Below, in pieces: positions 35,509 to 48,692 of a stretch of 64,000 nucleotides of DNA. A program made the translations under genes and the position numbers. Within the stretch, counting starts at the first letter, position 1; every line of letters begins with the position of its first letter. The notes beneath the pieces are model-generated. The model saw only the letters and a list, made by a program, of their open reading frames with translations, was not told where the DNA came from and did not search any database. The DNA comes from Parus major. Lineage: Eukaryota > Chordata > Aves > Passeriformes > Paridae. Location: the NCBI RefSeq assembly GCF_001522545.3, contig NC_031769.1:148623361-148687360 (forward strand), in the 5' to 3' direction.

Positions 35509-35691
35509 TTTTTGTGTATCCTCTGTGCTACTCCCAGTCTGTTGAGGTGTTCAGCTCATCAGACCTCGAGTGCTGAAACAGTCCTTTGAAAAGAAACTTC
35601 AATTCCTTTCCCCCTGGGCAAAGGCAAATGAAACCCCTGACTCAAGTTACATAAAAATTTTAAACTCTGTATGATTTCTAACAGTTGGACT

Positions 35692-35750
35692 CAATGACCT
35701 TAGAGGTCTTTTCCAGCCTTAATGATTCTGTGATTCTGTTTCGTGATTCC
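35692..35750 (+). repeat. CR1 LINE 3' tail, short
   Basis: AGTTGGACTCAATGACCTTA, GAGGTCTTTTCCAGCCTTAA, TGATTCTGTGATTCTG: the terminal ~55 bases of a forward copy. Confidence 0.88.
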
Positions 35751-36042
35751 AAGTCCATCAAACCCTGCCACCCTGAGAGGCTGAACCTGTTTTTTGGGAG
35801 AGTACAAGGATAAAATGGTTTGCCCATCATGAACCTGTGGAACCACTTGTGGCAGAACACTGAAGGATCCACGGTTCCAGAAACCAATCCATCAGGTTTA
35901 TAGGGTAAAAAAAATCTATTAATGGTGATTAAAAACTAAATTCACCCCCTCTGAGCAGAGCACCCATTAGACTTGTCCATGAGTGTGCCCATCATGGGTC
36001 CAAATGAGGCTCCTTTACCTGCAGCTTTTTCAGTTGCAGAAA

Positions 36043-36290
36043 TCATAGAATCAGAAAATTATTAAGGCTGGAAAAAAAACAACTTCTGAGATCATCAATT
36101 CCAACCCATCACTGCCAAATCCACCACTGAACAATGTCCCCAAGAGCCACATCCACACACCTTTAGAACACTTCACAGGGATGGTGATTTCACCACTTCC
36201 CTGGGCAGCCTGTTCCAATGCCTGACCACCCTTCCAGTGAAGAAATTTTCCTTAAAATCCAGTCTAAACCTCTCCTGGTTGATTTAATAG
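36043..36290 (-). repeat. CR1 LINE 3' fragment
   Basis: Reverse copy: TCATAGAATCAGAAAATTAT, TAAGGCTGGAAAAAAAAC, AAGAGCCACATCCACACACC, CCCTGGGCAGCCTGTTCCAA and GTGAAGAAATTTTCCTTAAA. Confidence 0.93.
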
Positions 36291-39200
36291 TATCTGATTA
36301 TTTGCTTTACTCCTCATCTCCCCAGTGTGTGTCCCTAGCAGGGTTTTTGTCTGTGCTGGAGTTTAAGTGCTAGACCAGAGTGTTTCTTTCTGGGAGGGTT
36401 TCATTTTGTGTGATGTGTTTATTAGCCCGTGCAGTTGTGTGGTAACAGTAGTTTCAGTACAGATGTGTGGGAATGGTGAGGAATTAATGAATTTTGGGAT
36501 GTTTTATGGAAAAAAAAAAAATCCAGTGTTGTGCACAAACACACTGGTGCATTGTCCTGTCTGGGTTTATCACCTACTGGACTTTCCCTGGTGCACATTT
36601 GGTGTCTTCCAATAATATTTTCTTTTTTTTTTTTTTTGAGCTGGCTGAGGGCATTTTCCCACTTTGTTTTCCAGAGAGAAAAGCTGGAGTGAGGTTGGTT
36701 GTTCCTGCAGTTTGTAGTAGCAGATGCTCTCCTCTTTTCCATGGCTCTGCTAAACTGGTGAACCAGTAAGGAAAAAGTTTCCTGCAGGTCAGGAACTGAT
36801 TCTCAAGACAAGAAAAGGTTAATTACCTTAGGAAGAAGAGAAGAGCCAGAGGAAGTACTACTTGGACACCTAAGCATGCTTAAAGAGCTTTGAAATAGGA
36901 AATGAGTAAGAAAAGAAGCCAGTGTTTGAAAGGAGGGGACACAGCTCTGGCTACTGGGATTATTCATTCTCAAAGGAAACATAAATGAGCTAAACAAGGA
37001 AAATGCCACGCAGAGATCACACATTGTTTTTAAGGACAGGCCCCTAGACATGATCCCCACTGCTGAGCTGTGACCCAGCTCCCAATCAATCTCTCCTTCC
37101 TGAAATGTCACTAACCTGCACTTAAGTGCAATAAGCCTTCCCAGCCTAATTGAAATTCTGAGCCAGAGTCAGGAGACATTTGCTTCAAGTAGTGTTTTAA
37201 TTGTCTGCTCCCCAGGCTGGTAACAGAATATTTTGTGCCTTGTATTATTCAGGGAGACACCAGAGCTCAACCTTTCCCTTCAGGCTTGTGCCCCTCCTGT
37301 CTTGGGTTGCTGTTCTGTTCTTTATTTGGCCTGTGCTCACGCACTACCTGCGTGGATTCTCCTGTGTCTGCTCAGCCAGGGATCAGAACCAGCCCATCTG
37401 CTTGGATGCAGCTTTTTGATTACACTTTTTATCTAGAAATAGATAATTTCCGGGAGGCATCAGGCCGAAACCAGACCCCTGGGCTTCTGTAGCCTGGAGT
37501 TATCTTTTTTTCTTAGGTTTAAGACAACTCCCTTTTCCCAAGCACTTGTCATTATGACTTTCCATGCACCAGTTGCTGTAACCAGGAGATTATTCTGGCA
37601 GAGAGTGGAGGAAGACTCAAACTCCCCGTGGCCTTTCCCTTTCCTCCCACAAGTGCTGCACTGAAGTCATGTCCAGAGGGCACAAAACCAGGTGGAAGTT
37701 ACAGAAGCCACCACAAAACATTGGGTAAGGCCAGGCATCCTCAAGAAGAGGCAAAATGAGCCTTAATGACCATCTTAATCCTGGTCCTGTTGAATTTTTG
37801 TTGGCATTGGGTCAAACCCCAGTCTGTGCTGCAGTTTGGAGGAGCTGGGCGATTCATTTCCCTTCTAGAACCTTCCTGTCCTCCTCATAAAGGGGATTCC
37901 TACAAATGGACTCAGCCATGCCATCCTCTGTGGACCAGAATCAAGCAGAACAAAAACTTTTCTTACCTGTCTTGACTGTTCTCTGTGGGCAGGTACCACA
38001 CCTGTCCAAGGAGGTGGGTTTGGTTACAATCCCTTTCTGGGTAAGGTTGTGACTGGTGGGGTTTCTGGGCTACAACAGGCTTAGTAAAAACCACAGGGTT
38101 GTTTCCAGCTGGGATCTATGTCCAAAGATCATGGCCACAAAGAGCAAAATTTGTCTTTCCCAGCTTCAGCACCTTCCTACCTCATCCTATTTCCCATCAT
38201 TACCAGAGACACTCCCACCTTGGAAATCAGGCAAAGATGGCTCTGCTGAGGTGATGCATGAGATTTCTGACAAGCCTGAGCACACATCCAGAGTCCTGTG
38301 ATGCAGCTGGTCCTGTCTCTTTGGAGGGCAGGGCTCCCTGCACACCTCAGATGCCCTGTTTGCAGTTTGGTGTGCATGGAGCACCTGCAGGTCCTGTCCT
38401 GAGAGGACGCTGCCAAAGGGACAGCTGGATGTGGCTGTGAGTCAGCAGGAGCAGACCAGGCACCTGGATAGAGCGAGTTCACCACCTGCCTGCAGCAGGC
38501 AGGGCTGTTCCTTCTCCTTTTATACAGCTTTGGCTTGTGGTTCCTGCTCATTTTCACCACTTGTGGTTCTCTGCCATCTCTCATCCCTGATGTCTCTGGC
38601 CAAAAAACATCCTTGATGCCTAAAGAGGCCATTTGGTCCCCTCCTATAATCAGCAGAGAGGAATGGGTGTTTCTAGCAACATGTCCAAATATAAAGTCTG
38701 TATTTTCAGAGTTCTTATTTTCCTCCTTTATTTACGAAGTGCCCAAGTAGCCAGATCTGCACCAAAGACCTCTAAAACCACCTGGGCTTGTTGCTCACCT
38801 GGCAATGCTCTAGAGGGGGGTCTGGGATCTTGCAGTCAGCTCAGAATACAGATCAGTCTACTTTTGTCTTTCTCCCCTTTAAATCCTGCTCTGTGGGAAG
38901 AAGTGGCCCTTGTGAGGGGAGGAAATTGTGTTTTATGTGCTTTGGAGTTCCTCAGAGCTCTGTTCTCCTGTCAGTGCCCCAACAGCTGAGTGCTCCAGGC
39001 TGCAGAGGTGGAGACTTGAGCTGTGCCTGTTATTCATGGGGTTTCTTCTCACTCCTCCTGGTAAGATGAACTCACAGTCTCTCCATTTTCAACTTTTTTT
39101 TTTTCTTGCCAACATTTTTTGGGTGCAGCTTCACTGATTTCTTGCTCTCATTCCCACACATTCCCACACTTTTGAGATGGATTGAGAAAAAAAAAAACAA

Positions 39201-40127
39201 CCCAAGGGCTGATAACAGTGTTGAATTTGACACATCTGGACAGTTTTGGGGGGTGGAGCTCCCTCATATTATCTTTCCTCATAACCCAGCTTGGCCAGCA
39301 CCGTTTCTTACACTGAGCTCCTATTTTGAAGTCCACACATTCTTTTAGCTCCCACCAGGAGACACCAGAAAAGGCTCAGCCTCCAAATTTTCACCCTTTA
39401 TTTTTGATCTATAAAGTTGGACCACTTGAATACCCCCCACAGAAAGATTTCTTGCAGTTTTGGTGGTAATAAATGGGCTGCTACTCCCCTTTAACCTGTT
39501 TTATGCCAGGAAACCTCAAGGGGAAGTGCAAGGAGCACTTTGCTAAGAAGAAATGGAGATACACAGATACTTCCATCTATTGAGATGTGCAACCCAGGAC
39601 ACAGTGGGCTTAAAAAAGCAATTTTCACATTAGGGATGGATAAAAGCCAAGGCCAGGTGTGCAGGGGTGAGATATTTGCTTTGGTGGCAGCCTGCACAGC
39701 TGGGAAGTGCTGGTGCTAATCCTGGTGCTTGGGTAGTACCTAAAAATATCTCACAGATGTGTAAAATCCATGGATTGTGCCAGATCCACACTTGGTCTTG
39801 CTAAACAGCTCGGCCAGTAGATGTTGCTCTTGGCTCATATTGATGTGCTCAAAAAAAAAAAAACAACAAAAAAAAAATAGATTGATGTATCCAACCTGAG
39901 ACATTTGGGAAGCCTCTGAAGCCAGGCACTGCAGATCCATCCTTCACCAGCTTCCTGCTTTTGGCCTTCATGGGCCATCCCAGAAGACTCCAGAGAAAAA
40001 TGAACTGGGACACAGCTCCTCAGACAGCAGTCACGGGTAATTAGTAGGTACAGTTATTAGAGGTTGTTTGCCTTGTGTGAAGTGAGAATTGCTGTCCAAG
40101 CAGTTGGTATCTCTGGGGGAGGTTGCC

Positions 40128-40480
40128 TTCATAGAATCACAGAATGTTTTGGGTTGGAAGGGACCTTAAAGATCACCCTGTTCCACCCCCTGCCATGGGA
40201 CAGAACCTTCCACTGTCCCAGCTTGCTCCAAACCCCGTCCAACCTGTCCTTGGACACTTCCAGGGATGGGACAGCCACAGCTTCTCTAGGGAACCTCTGC
40301 CAGGGCCTCACCAGCCTCTGAGTGAAGAATTCCTTCTTAATACCTCATCTAAATCTCTCGTCTATTACTTTAAAACCTCTCCTGCTTGTCCTGTTACTAT
40401 CTGTCCAGGTAAGAATTCACTCTTCCTCCTTTTTAAAACCTCTTTAACTACTGGAAGGCTGCAATGAGGTTGTCCAAAAG
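40128..40480 (-). repeat. CR1 LINE 3' fragment (about 350 bases)
   Basis: Reverse copy: CATAGAATCACAGAATGTTT, TGGGTTGGAAGGGACCTTAA, CAGGGATGGGACAGCCACAG, CCTCTCCTGCTTGTCCTGTT and TACTGGAAGGCTGCAATGAG. Confidence 0.93.
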
Positions 40481-41893
40481 GGATTTAGCCATGTTCCTCT
40501 TTCCATGGAGTGTTACAGGGAAAGGGAGTCACCTGGTTCTCCATCCTGAACAGTCCTGGCAATCCAGGATGACCCAACCACTCCTGACTCCTCCGAGCAC
40601 CAAAAGGGAAAAAGGAGGCAGGGAAATCTTCCACCATCTGTCTCCAACCTCTATTCTCATATAGATTAATTTCCAGTCAATCTGGGGAATGTGCTGGGAG
40701 GAAAACACCACCCTTGGTCCGCCCAGAACCTGCCTATTTGTTCAGACAATCTTGTAGCACAGGGATATTTGCCTGCCTTCCCTCACAGAAAAAAAAATAA
40801 AAATAAAAATAGCTAATGCACATGATGATTAGCAATTAAGTAGGGTCGATAATTTGTGAAGTGGTCTGAATCTCTGTATATCTGTTACCAAACCCACTCC
40901 TCTCTTCCCTCTCCACACACACTCACTGCCTCGCTCTGTAGCTCCAATCAGGGCAGCAATTAGGCCCTGCCTCATGCAGGCTCTCAGGATCAAGGACTGT
41001 CTGTGACTGTTTTGCCTATGGAGTGCCAGTCCCAGAACGAGTCTCATTTTACTCAAGGCCTCTTAACACTGCTGGAATATAAATGGCAAATGGGAACAAC
41101 AGGAAAAGTCATTTACAAATTCCTGGGTAAATGCTGAGCCTTGGTGGCATCTCCTCATCTGTGATGATTTAATCGCTCAATTCTCTGCCTTTCTTTTCTT
41201 AAGCAGGACCTCAGACCGAGGGAATTTCACATCAGATTTGTCTCTAGGAACAAAGGGGTTTAAGCCTTTAAGACCTTGATCTCTCAGGGCTGAAGATTAT
41301 CAGAATGAGGGACTGGATCAGCAGACTCAGGGTTAAGAAATTCTTGTGGAGATGCTTTCATTGGGGAAGAGGTTTTCTTTTAGTGGTGATTACAGGAGAA
41401 ATCAGAGGGAGACGTCACCTGTAGCAAGTCTGCTCTATATCAAGGCATTATAAAGAGCAAGAGCTTAACTCCTATTTAGTTTTCAGGCTAAAAACACAGG
41501 CTGAGACCACAACTCTGCTGCCTGCAGGGCCACACAAATTCCATTTGGCATTTCCTTGTGCCGCTCTGGGGCTTTGAGGGGGCATAACAGACACGTGTGA
41601 ATAATCCCCTCTCACCACTGATAGGAAAGCCAACGACTTTGGGAACGGTCAATTACAAATCAGGCTGAGAATTGCTTTATTCATTCTAATCCAGGGTCTC
41701 TGGGGGATCTGTGAGCAAATTGCTGTGCCTGCAGTCTGTTTCATAGTGCCCCAGCTTCAGATTCCCAGCAATGATGCTAGGGACTCACATACCACACCTC
41801 AGTGTCGAAAGATCAATATTAACCTCGTCATTATAATGCTGGTAAAGGTTGATGGTATTGATTTCTTGTCCTTGGTGCCAAGGCATGTTGGAT

Positions 41894-41903
41894 ACCACGT
41901 GGT
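41894..41903. promoter_or_regulatory. Palindromic E-box ACCACGTGGT
   Basis: A perfect ten-base palindrome centred on CACGTG, the class bound by USF or MITF-type bHLH-zip factors. It lies 10 bases after CCTTGGTGCCAAGG (41870-41883), an NF1-like inverted repeat, within unique sequence. Function is inference. Confidence 0.35.
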
Positions 41904-42059
41904 GATTATCCCAGACGCAGAACTGCAGCTGCTGCCTCCTGAAAGTCTCATTAAGCAGCCTGAAAGGAGCTTCTCATTTGGGTGCCTCCAATGGTTTGAA
42001 CCTATCCCTGCCTTCTCTTTGGACTGAAGAAATTGGGGAATTTAGGATGACATTCTCTG

Positions 42060-42258
42060 CTCAGAGGGTGGTGAGGCCCTGGCATAGGATGCTCAGAGAA
42101 GGTGTGGATGTCCCATCTCTGGAAGTGTTCAAATCTGGGTTGGATGAAGCTCTGAGCAACCTGGGATAGTAGAAAGTGTCCCTGGCCATGGCAGGAGGGT
42201 TGGAACTCAGTGATCTTTAAGGTCCCTTCAAACCAAAACATTCTCCCATTCTATGATT
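42060..42258 (+). repeat. CR1 LINE 3' fragment
   Basis: Forward copy: AGGGTGGTGAGGCCCTGGCA, CATCTCTGGAAGTGTTCAAA, GATCTTTAAGGTCCCTTCAA and a CCCATTCTATGATTT end. Confidence 0.92.
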
Positions 42259-43217
42259 TAACCTCCCCCAAATTCTCCCTCACCTCGCCCAAGTGTTGCA
42301 CGAGCCAGCCATTCTGCCCGTGCTCCTCTTCACGAGGGGACTTGGAGAGAGGCAGAGGCACAGAGACAAGCCTGAAACCTGCTCCCTTCTGCAGTGAAAA
42401 ACACGAGCAAGGTGTCAGGAACTGGGACTCAGAGCCTCTTTCCAACGAGGCAGCCTGGATTCACCGTGCAGGGTGAGTGGATCCGACAGCTCGGAGGAGG
42501 AGAGGACCTCGGCAGGAGAAATGCCAGCTGACAACCTGCTTGTTCCCAGCCTGCCTCAGAGGTGACCACACAAGAAAAAAACACATCCCTGTGGTTTTCA
42601 GACACCTCTGTTCCCCTTCCAGGCAAAATCCACATCACTGACATCTCTGTTTGACAAGGGATTGGCTGTGCCTATCAAAACAACATTAAATATTTGGTTT
42701 AGTAGTGCAGAGGTGCTGCCTCAGCTGGAGTTTGCCTTTCTGGCTCTATCCTGGGAGCTGGGAGGCACAAATTGTATGGTGTCCCCATCAAAACTGCCCT
42801 GAGAGGAGACATTTGGCTTCTGCCTTGTCCCCCTGGGTGATTTTCTCTCTGTCCTCCTGGAAGATGTTCAGCTGAAGACAATTTGACTCCTCTCAGTGTT
42901 GTAAAGACACCATGGGCAAGCCTTTTAGCTTCACACACCTCCCCAATTCATCCTTCAGAAGCAAAAATGGCACAGCCCTGCCTTGCAGTGCTCTTGTGGT
43001 GAGAAATATGTGACAGCTCGTGGAGGAGTGAGAAACTGCAGTCTTGGGGACCACAGGAATCCTTCAGGTGGAAATGCTGTCCAGGAAACAAGATGGAATT
43101 GCATGGACTTGCAGATCCCTGGGTGTTGCAACATTTCATGGCATTTATGGGTTTATGCAGTGTTCTGCAAGTGTTTTATAGATGAAAATCACTGCCCTTC
43201 AAGCCAGGAAAGATGGA

Positions 43218-43332
43218 ACAGAGAATCATTGAATTGTTTAAGTTGGAAAAGCTGTCTAAGATCATCGAGTCCAGCCATTAACCCAGCACTGCCAAGCCCA
43301 CCACCAAACCACATCCCCAACAGATCATGCAA
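43218..43332 (-). repeat. CR1 LINE 3' fragment
   Basis: Reverse tail: CAGAGAATCATTGAATTGTT, TAAGTTGGAAAAGCTGTCTA, AGATCATCGAGTCCAGCCAT and TGCCAAGCCCACCACCAAAC. Confidence 0.88.
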
Positions 43333-44404
43333 AGACCTGAAAGGAAATTTCACAAATGCTCTCCTCTGGTTGCCTTTTATGAAAACAGACAGTGATCCTG
43401 GTGTCAGGGAAGTTTCACTCAGCTCGGGCTGCACAGTTAGATTTGAATGGGATCATGTATTCCTCACCACAGGGAGACACATGTGGCTGAGCTAATCCAT
43501 CCCCTCTCTGCTTTGCACTGGGGTCTGCAGCAACATGGAGAAGCAAACAGTGCATGAACCAGCTCTGGTGCGATTTATACAACTTCAGAGAGGTTCAGGG
43601 CGGGGAAGCATTTCATTCCTCCCTGGTGGTGCAGGCTGGGTTTCTCTTCACAAGTCTGTTCGCTAATATTTTGCCTTCTCTGCTTTGAAATGAGTTAAAT
43701 GATTAGGCCTCTATGGCTTTCTTGTGGGAAGATCCTTCCATGGTTTTATTTGATCTCCCATTCAGGCTAAACATTCCCTTTCTCATTTCCCTGCCCACCT
43801 CCCCCACTATTTCCACATAAATAATCTCTCTTTATCCCTCGTGTTTCATTTGCAGGGATTCATGTAATAAGCAGAGCTTTATGCTGGGTTTCCTTGAAAG
43901 CTGCATACTGGCCTCATTTCCATCTTCCTTAAGTGATTTGTAGAGCAGAGGGAGATTGAAGCTGGTCCTAAATGATTGTCCAGGTTTGACCCCGTTACCT
44001 TAATTTGCAGAGACTTGTGAATGCTGTGGGAATCAGTGGCAGCTTTCAAAAATTACATCATTTATTTGGGTGCCCAGAAGTGAGTGACCTGGGCAGATTT
44101 AGGCAATTTTGGTGGTGGGAAATACTGGCCTGAACTCCAGCTGGCTGTGCCCTGACCACATCTCCATGAAGGAGAGTCACAGGGTTAAAGTCAAGGTAGG
44201 AAGAGGTCAAGCAACAGGGAAAGTACCAGGAAGCATCTTGTTGGCCAGATTAGGGGTTTTTTGGCCCAATATCCTTTCATTAGTAGTGGCTACCAAGGGA
44301 AAATATCAGAACAAGACAAACATACAACATCCAGTCAGCCTGAAAGGAGGTGGTGGCCAGGTGGGGCTTGAAATCTTCTCCCAGGCAGCAAGACAAAAAG
44401 AGAG

Positions 44405-44625
44405 AATGTGCCAGGAGAGATCAGGCTGGACATCAGGAAGAATTCCTTCACTGAAAGGCTTGTCAGACATTGGAATGGGCTGCCAAGGGAGGTGATGGAA
44501 TCACCATCCCTGGAAGTGTTCAGGGAATGATTGGATGTGGCACTGAGCGCTGTGATTTGCTCAACAAAGTCAGAGGTTGGACTTGATGATCCTGAAGGTC
44601 CTTTCCAACTTTGTACAACTCATCT
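44405..44625 (+). repeat. CR1 LINE 3' fragment, different subfamily
   Basis: Forward copy: CAGGCTGGACATCAGGAAGA, ATTCCTTCACTGAAAGGCTT, GGAATGGGCTGCCAAGGGAG, GAGGTTGGACTTGATGATCC and GGTCCTTTCCAACTTTGTA. The wording differs from most copies here, consistent with another CR1 subfamily. Confidence 0.88.
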
Positions 44626-44984
44626 GCTTGAAGCCCAGGGAACTTCTGAGCAAGAGCTGCTGGGTTTCTATCTATTAACATTTATGGGTTTGCCTTTCAT
44701 GCATTTCCCCAGTTATGTTTTATATTCATGGCAACTTTGGTTCCTTTTCCTGCTGTGAAAACATTGCACCATTTGACACAGCTCTGTGTCTGTAAATTAT
44801 GTCCTTCACTGGGTTTGCACCTGCCTCCTGCCCGTTCCACTTGATACCCCTCAATTCCAGCACTGGAAAATTCAGGGAGCAGCCAGTCCCTGGTTACCTT
44901 GCCCTGCAGCTCATGAACTTTTAATGCATGTTTATCATTTTTCTCCCCTCACCCATCTCCTTATCCTGGAGAAAAGTCAAACAG

Positions 44985-45262
44985 TTGTGGAATTGGTTTG
45001 GTTTGCAAGGAGTCTTAAAGATCACCTCGTTCCTTTCTTGTTCTGGGACACCTCCCACTATCCCAGGGTGCTCCAAGCCCTGTCCAACCTGTACTTAAAA
45101 ACTTCCAGGGATGGGGCAGGCACAACTTCTCTGGAAAATCTGGGCCAGGGCCTCACCGCCCCCACAGGAAATAATTCCTTCCTTTTATCTCATCTAAGTC
45201 TACCCTCTTTCAGCTTAAAACCATTCTTTTAACCATTGTCCTATCACTGCATGTCCTTGAAA
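44985..45262 (-). repeat. CR1 LINE 3' fragment
   Basis: Reverse copy: GTTTGCAAGGAGTCTTAAAG, ATCCCAGGGTGCTCCAAGCC, TTCCAGGGATGGGGCAGGCA and CATTGTCCTATCACTGCATG. Confidence 0.88.
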
Positions 45263-46093
45263 TGAATGATTTTGCTTTTTAGGGAGCTTGGGGCATTGGT
45301 TTTTATATTAATGTGCACAATCTGCAAAACAGCAGAGTGTTACATGGGATTTATGTTGGAAAGGGCAGAGAAGGAACCACTTGGAACTCACTTGTGCTGC
45401 TGTGGACTTTCATTGCATGGGACACAAAGAGGGGACATCTCCCTGAAAGATCGCTCTCCTTTTTTCCCACAGAAGGAACAAACTGAATGTATGATTTTTC
45501 CAGGGAACAATCACTGGTTGGTGGAATAGAAGGATTTCTTCAGAACAGCCCCTTCTGGACTTGCTCTTTCCCAGCACAGTAGAAAGGAGAGTGATAAAGG
45601 AGCAGCTCCCGCACTTGCCCCATTGTGTAACAAATTTAGGATTCAGATGGTATAAGACAATCTCACTCTTGATTTTCCTTCAGTATCCTTCCCCCTATTT
45701 GCATAAGAAATGACATTTTTTCCACTCATTTGCTAATTGAGATGATTCAGAAACTGTGATACAAATTCCACTACAAGTATTGTCAGTGGTAGCACACAGA
45801 GCTGTGGTGGGGTTTTTGCAGTCTGGACATGTTCTTCAGACTAAAAAATGCCCTGACCCGCTGAGTTGGAGACAGCTGCCAACAAGACATGTCTTCAGCT
45901 GGGGTCAGTGAGAGGCTAAATCCAAAAAAACTAAATCGGAGGTGGATGTGGAGTGTCAGCAAAGCTCTTTTTGCTGTGCTCTATTGATTGTCTCGTGTAG
46001 ATTCCTTAGTTTTTGCTGTTGTCACTGCCATCTAATTTAAGGGATTGCTGTTAAATTAAAAGGCATGATTGACTGACTGTCATCTGAGACACA

Positions 46094-46112
46094 TTGCAGC
46101 TGTCAGCTGCAA
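46094..46112. promoter_or_regulatory. Paired E-box palindrome
   Basis: TTGCAGCTGTCAGCTGCAA is a 19-base inverted repeat with a single central T, holding two CAGCTG E-boxes 9 bases apart. It sits in unique AT-rich sequence with homeobox-type ATTA cores. It could bind a pair of neural bHLH dimers; this is inference. Confidence 0.35.
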
Positions 46113-47217
46113 AGATAAACTCTGGATCGGGATGCAAATCTTCCCAAAGATCAAGGGTGTTTGGATGAGGTGTCTAAGTGGAGCCCTCTCAGTTAATTTG
46201 CAGTAGGAAAGACCCTTTCTTTTGGCATCTCTGCTTAAGATTCAGGAAGAGAAATGCCAAATATGAGCTTGCTGGTTGATGTAAACCATCTTGGAATTTT
46301 CTCCATTTAACTGGAGAATTAAAATGCATTGGGTCAGCCTTGCATGAAAAGTAATTTGTTTTAGTCCATGATCATGATAAGAACTGACTGAGGAGGATCA
46401 GAAAACTCTTTAGAAACTGGATTAAAGGCCTCCCTGAATCATGGGCACTCAGACCAGCCACGAGCTCCAGATGCAACAGCCACCTTTGTTAGAACACATT
46501 CTAGGAGCTCAGGCTGCTCTCCAAAAATAAAAAAATGCAAGTTAAACCTGGCTGTTTGATCAAGGTGACAGCTGCTGGTTGTGATGGGGACCTCTGGAGC
46601 TGGGGGCATGAGCCACAGCTCCTCCAGTTTAGGGGGATAAAGGGTAAGGTGAGAGAACTCCGTGGTTCTACGAGACCTTAGCTGAGAAAAACTTCACTAA
46701 GTGGGAAGGGGTTGGGTGTGTGACCTTCAGAGGATTCAGTGCCTTTGAAAAGCAAAACCCTTTATAGAGCAGTTGCAGCAGCCTCATTATTTGTGGATTA
46801 AGGACAGATGGCAACTCAAGCCGCATCGATCAGCAGGAGCAGCAGTTTGCTGAGAGCTCGTGGAATGGGACCCCAGGGGTAGCAGGGACTGCCTGCAAAG
46901 GGTCCCATTAACTTCAGAGCCAGTCTGCACTGCATTTCCTGTGGTGTCCTCGCTTCCCAGCACCAAAAAAACACCCAACCTTGTGCTGGCAGTGGAAGAA
47001 GGGGCAGAGCGAGGGATTGTGTGGTGGGCAGGTGGGGATGAATGTTTTCTAGAGGATGGGGAGTCACTGGGGCTGTGTCAGCTCGACAAGCAGAGGCTGA
47101 GTGACGGGCAGCTGAGCAGCCTCTGCAGGGACCACATCACACTTTCATCCCTCCTGCAGCTTCTGCACTGGGCTAAAAGCATCTGTGTGATGCCACAGCC
47201 ATTGTAGAGCATTCTTT

Positions 47218-47620
47218 TCACAGAATCATGGAATCATTAATATTGGAAAAGGTCACCAAGCCTGACCACCAGTGTAGCACCCCCACTATGTTCGCCACCA
47301 CCGTGTCCTCCAGTGCCACATCCACACCTTGTCTGAAGACTCACAGCGATGGTGATCCCACCTCTTCCCTGGGCAGCCTGTTCCAGTGCTTTAATAACCC
47401 TTTCTGTGAAGAAATTTCTCCAAATAAATCATCTAAAACTCCTCCTGGCACATCTTGAGATCATCCTGTCACTTGTTACTCGGGAGAAGAGACTGACACT
47501 CACCTCACTACAAGCTCCTGTCAGGGAGTTGTAGGGAGAGATGAAAGCTCCCTTCTGCCTTTTTCTCCAGGCTGAGCCCCCCCAGCTCCCTCAGCCACTT
47601 GTTTCCAGAAACCAGATGCA
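47218..47620 (-). repeat. CR1 LINE 3' fragment (about 400 bases)
   Basis: Reverse copy: TCACAGAATCATGGAATCAT, CCCTGGGCAGCCTGTTCCAG, GTCACTTGTTACTCGGGAGA, GGGAGTTGTAGGGAGAGATG and CTGAGCCCCCCCAGCTCCCT, so it reaches well upstream of the usual tail. Confidence 0.93.
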
Positions 47621-48144
47621 GCAGTGGGCACAAGAACCCCGTGTTTTCCCTCATGGCACAGCATTTTCCCCACTGAAAGGTGGGATAGGAATAACTTCAT
47701 ATAATAGACCCTTTATCACTTGTTTACAGCTCCACTAAAAAAGACAAATCACTTGAAGCAGTGAAGGACTAGACCTGGGAAAAGAAGGGGGTTTTCAAAA
47801 GGTTTATCTGACAGACAGTAAACAAGACAAATAACATGGAGCATTTAATTTGTCAGGACCATGGTACAACCTGATGATAAAAAAAGACTGCTCCATAAAG
47901 TGGGGAGTACCTTTGTCTTGGCTGTAAATGCCTGGGTTGATTTACTAAGTGCCCTGGTACTTCTCTAGCTCCTCTGTGTTGCTCACAAATAGGATGGAAA
48001 CTGAGGAGTAAGAGGAGGAAGGAAGTTATCTGTGCTCAACCTCATAAACTGATCTCATTACAATTAAGGATTTGAGATCGTGACAGTTTTTGTATTATTT
48101 TGCCTTGTTATCCCATTGCTGGGGATAATCAGAGTAAGAATTAC

Positions 48145-48692
48145 CCCCTCTGCCCCTCTCAGGTGAGACCCCACCTGCAGAGCTGCCTGCAGCTCAGGGC
48201 TCCCCAGCACGGGAGGGACCTGGAGCTGTTGGAGCGAGTCCAGAGGAGACACCAAGGGGATCAGAGGGATGGAGCAGCTCTGCTGTGAGGGAAGGCTGGG
48301 AGAGCAGGGATTGTTCAACCTGGAGAAGCTTTAGGGTTATCTAATTGTGGCTTTCCAGTACCTGGAGGAAGCCAGCAAGAAATAACGGAGAGAGAATATT
48401 TACAAAGGCCTGGAGTTACAGGACAAGTGGGAACGGCTTCAAACTGAAAGAAAGAAGGTTTGGCTTGGATGTCAGGAAGAAATTCTTCCTTGTGAGGGTG
48501 GTGAGGCCCTGGCAAAGGTTTTCCAGAGAAGCTGTGGCTGCCCCATCCCTGGAAGTGTCCAAGGCCAGGTTGGAGGGGGCTTGGAGCACCCTGGGATAGT
48601 GGAAGGTGTCCCATGGCAGGGCAGTGGAAACAAGATTATCTCTTCTTGAGGTCCCTTCCAGCTCAAGCCATTCCATGATTCTGTGATTTAAG
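48145..48692 (+). repeat. CR1 LINE 3' fragment, longest copy (about 550 bases)
   Basis: Forward copy: GTGAGACCCCACCTGCAGAG, GACCTGGAGCTGTTGGAGCG, GAGAGCAGGGATTGTTCAAC, TTCCAGTACCTGGAGGAAGC, CAGGAAGAAATTCTTCCTTG and CCATTCCATGATTCTGTGAT. It ends about 2.6 kb before the TSR1 exon. Confidence 0.95.
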
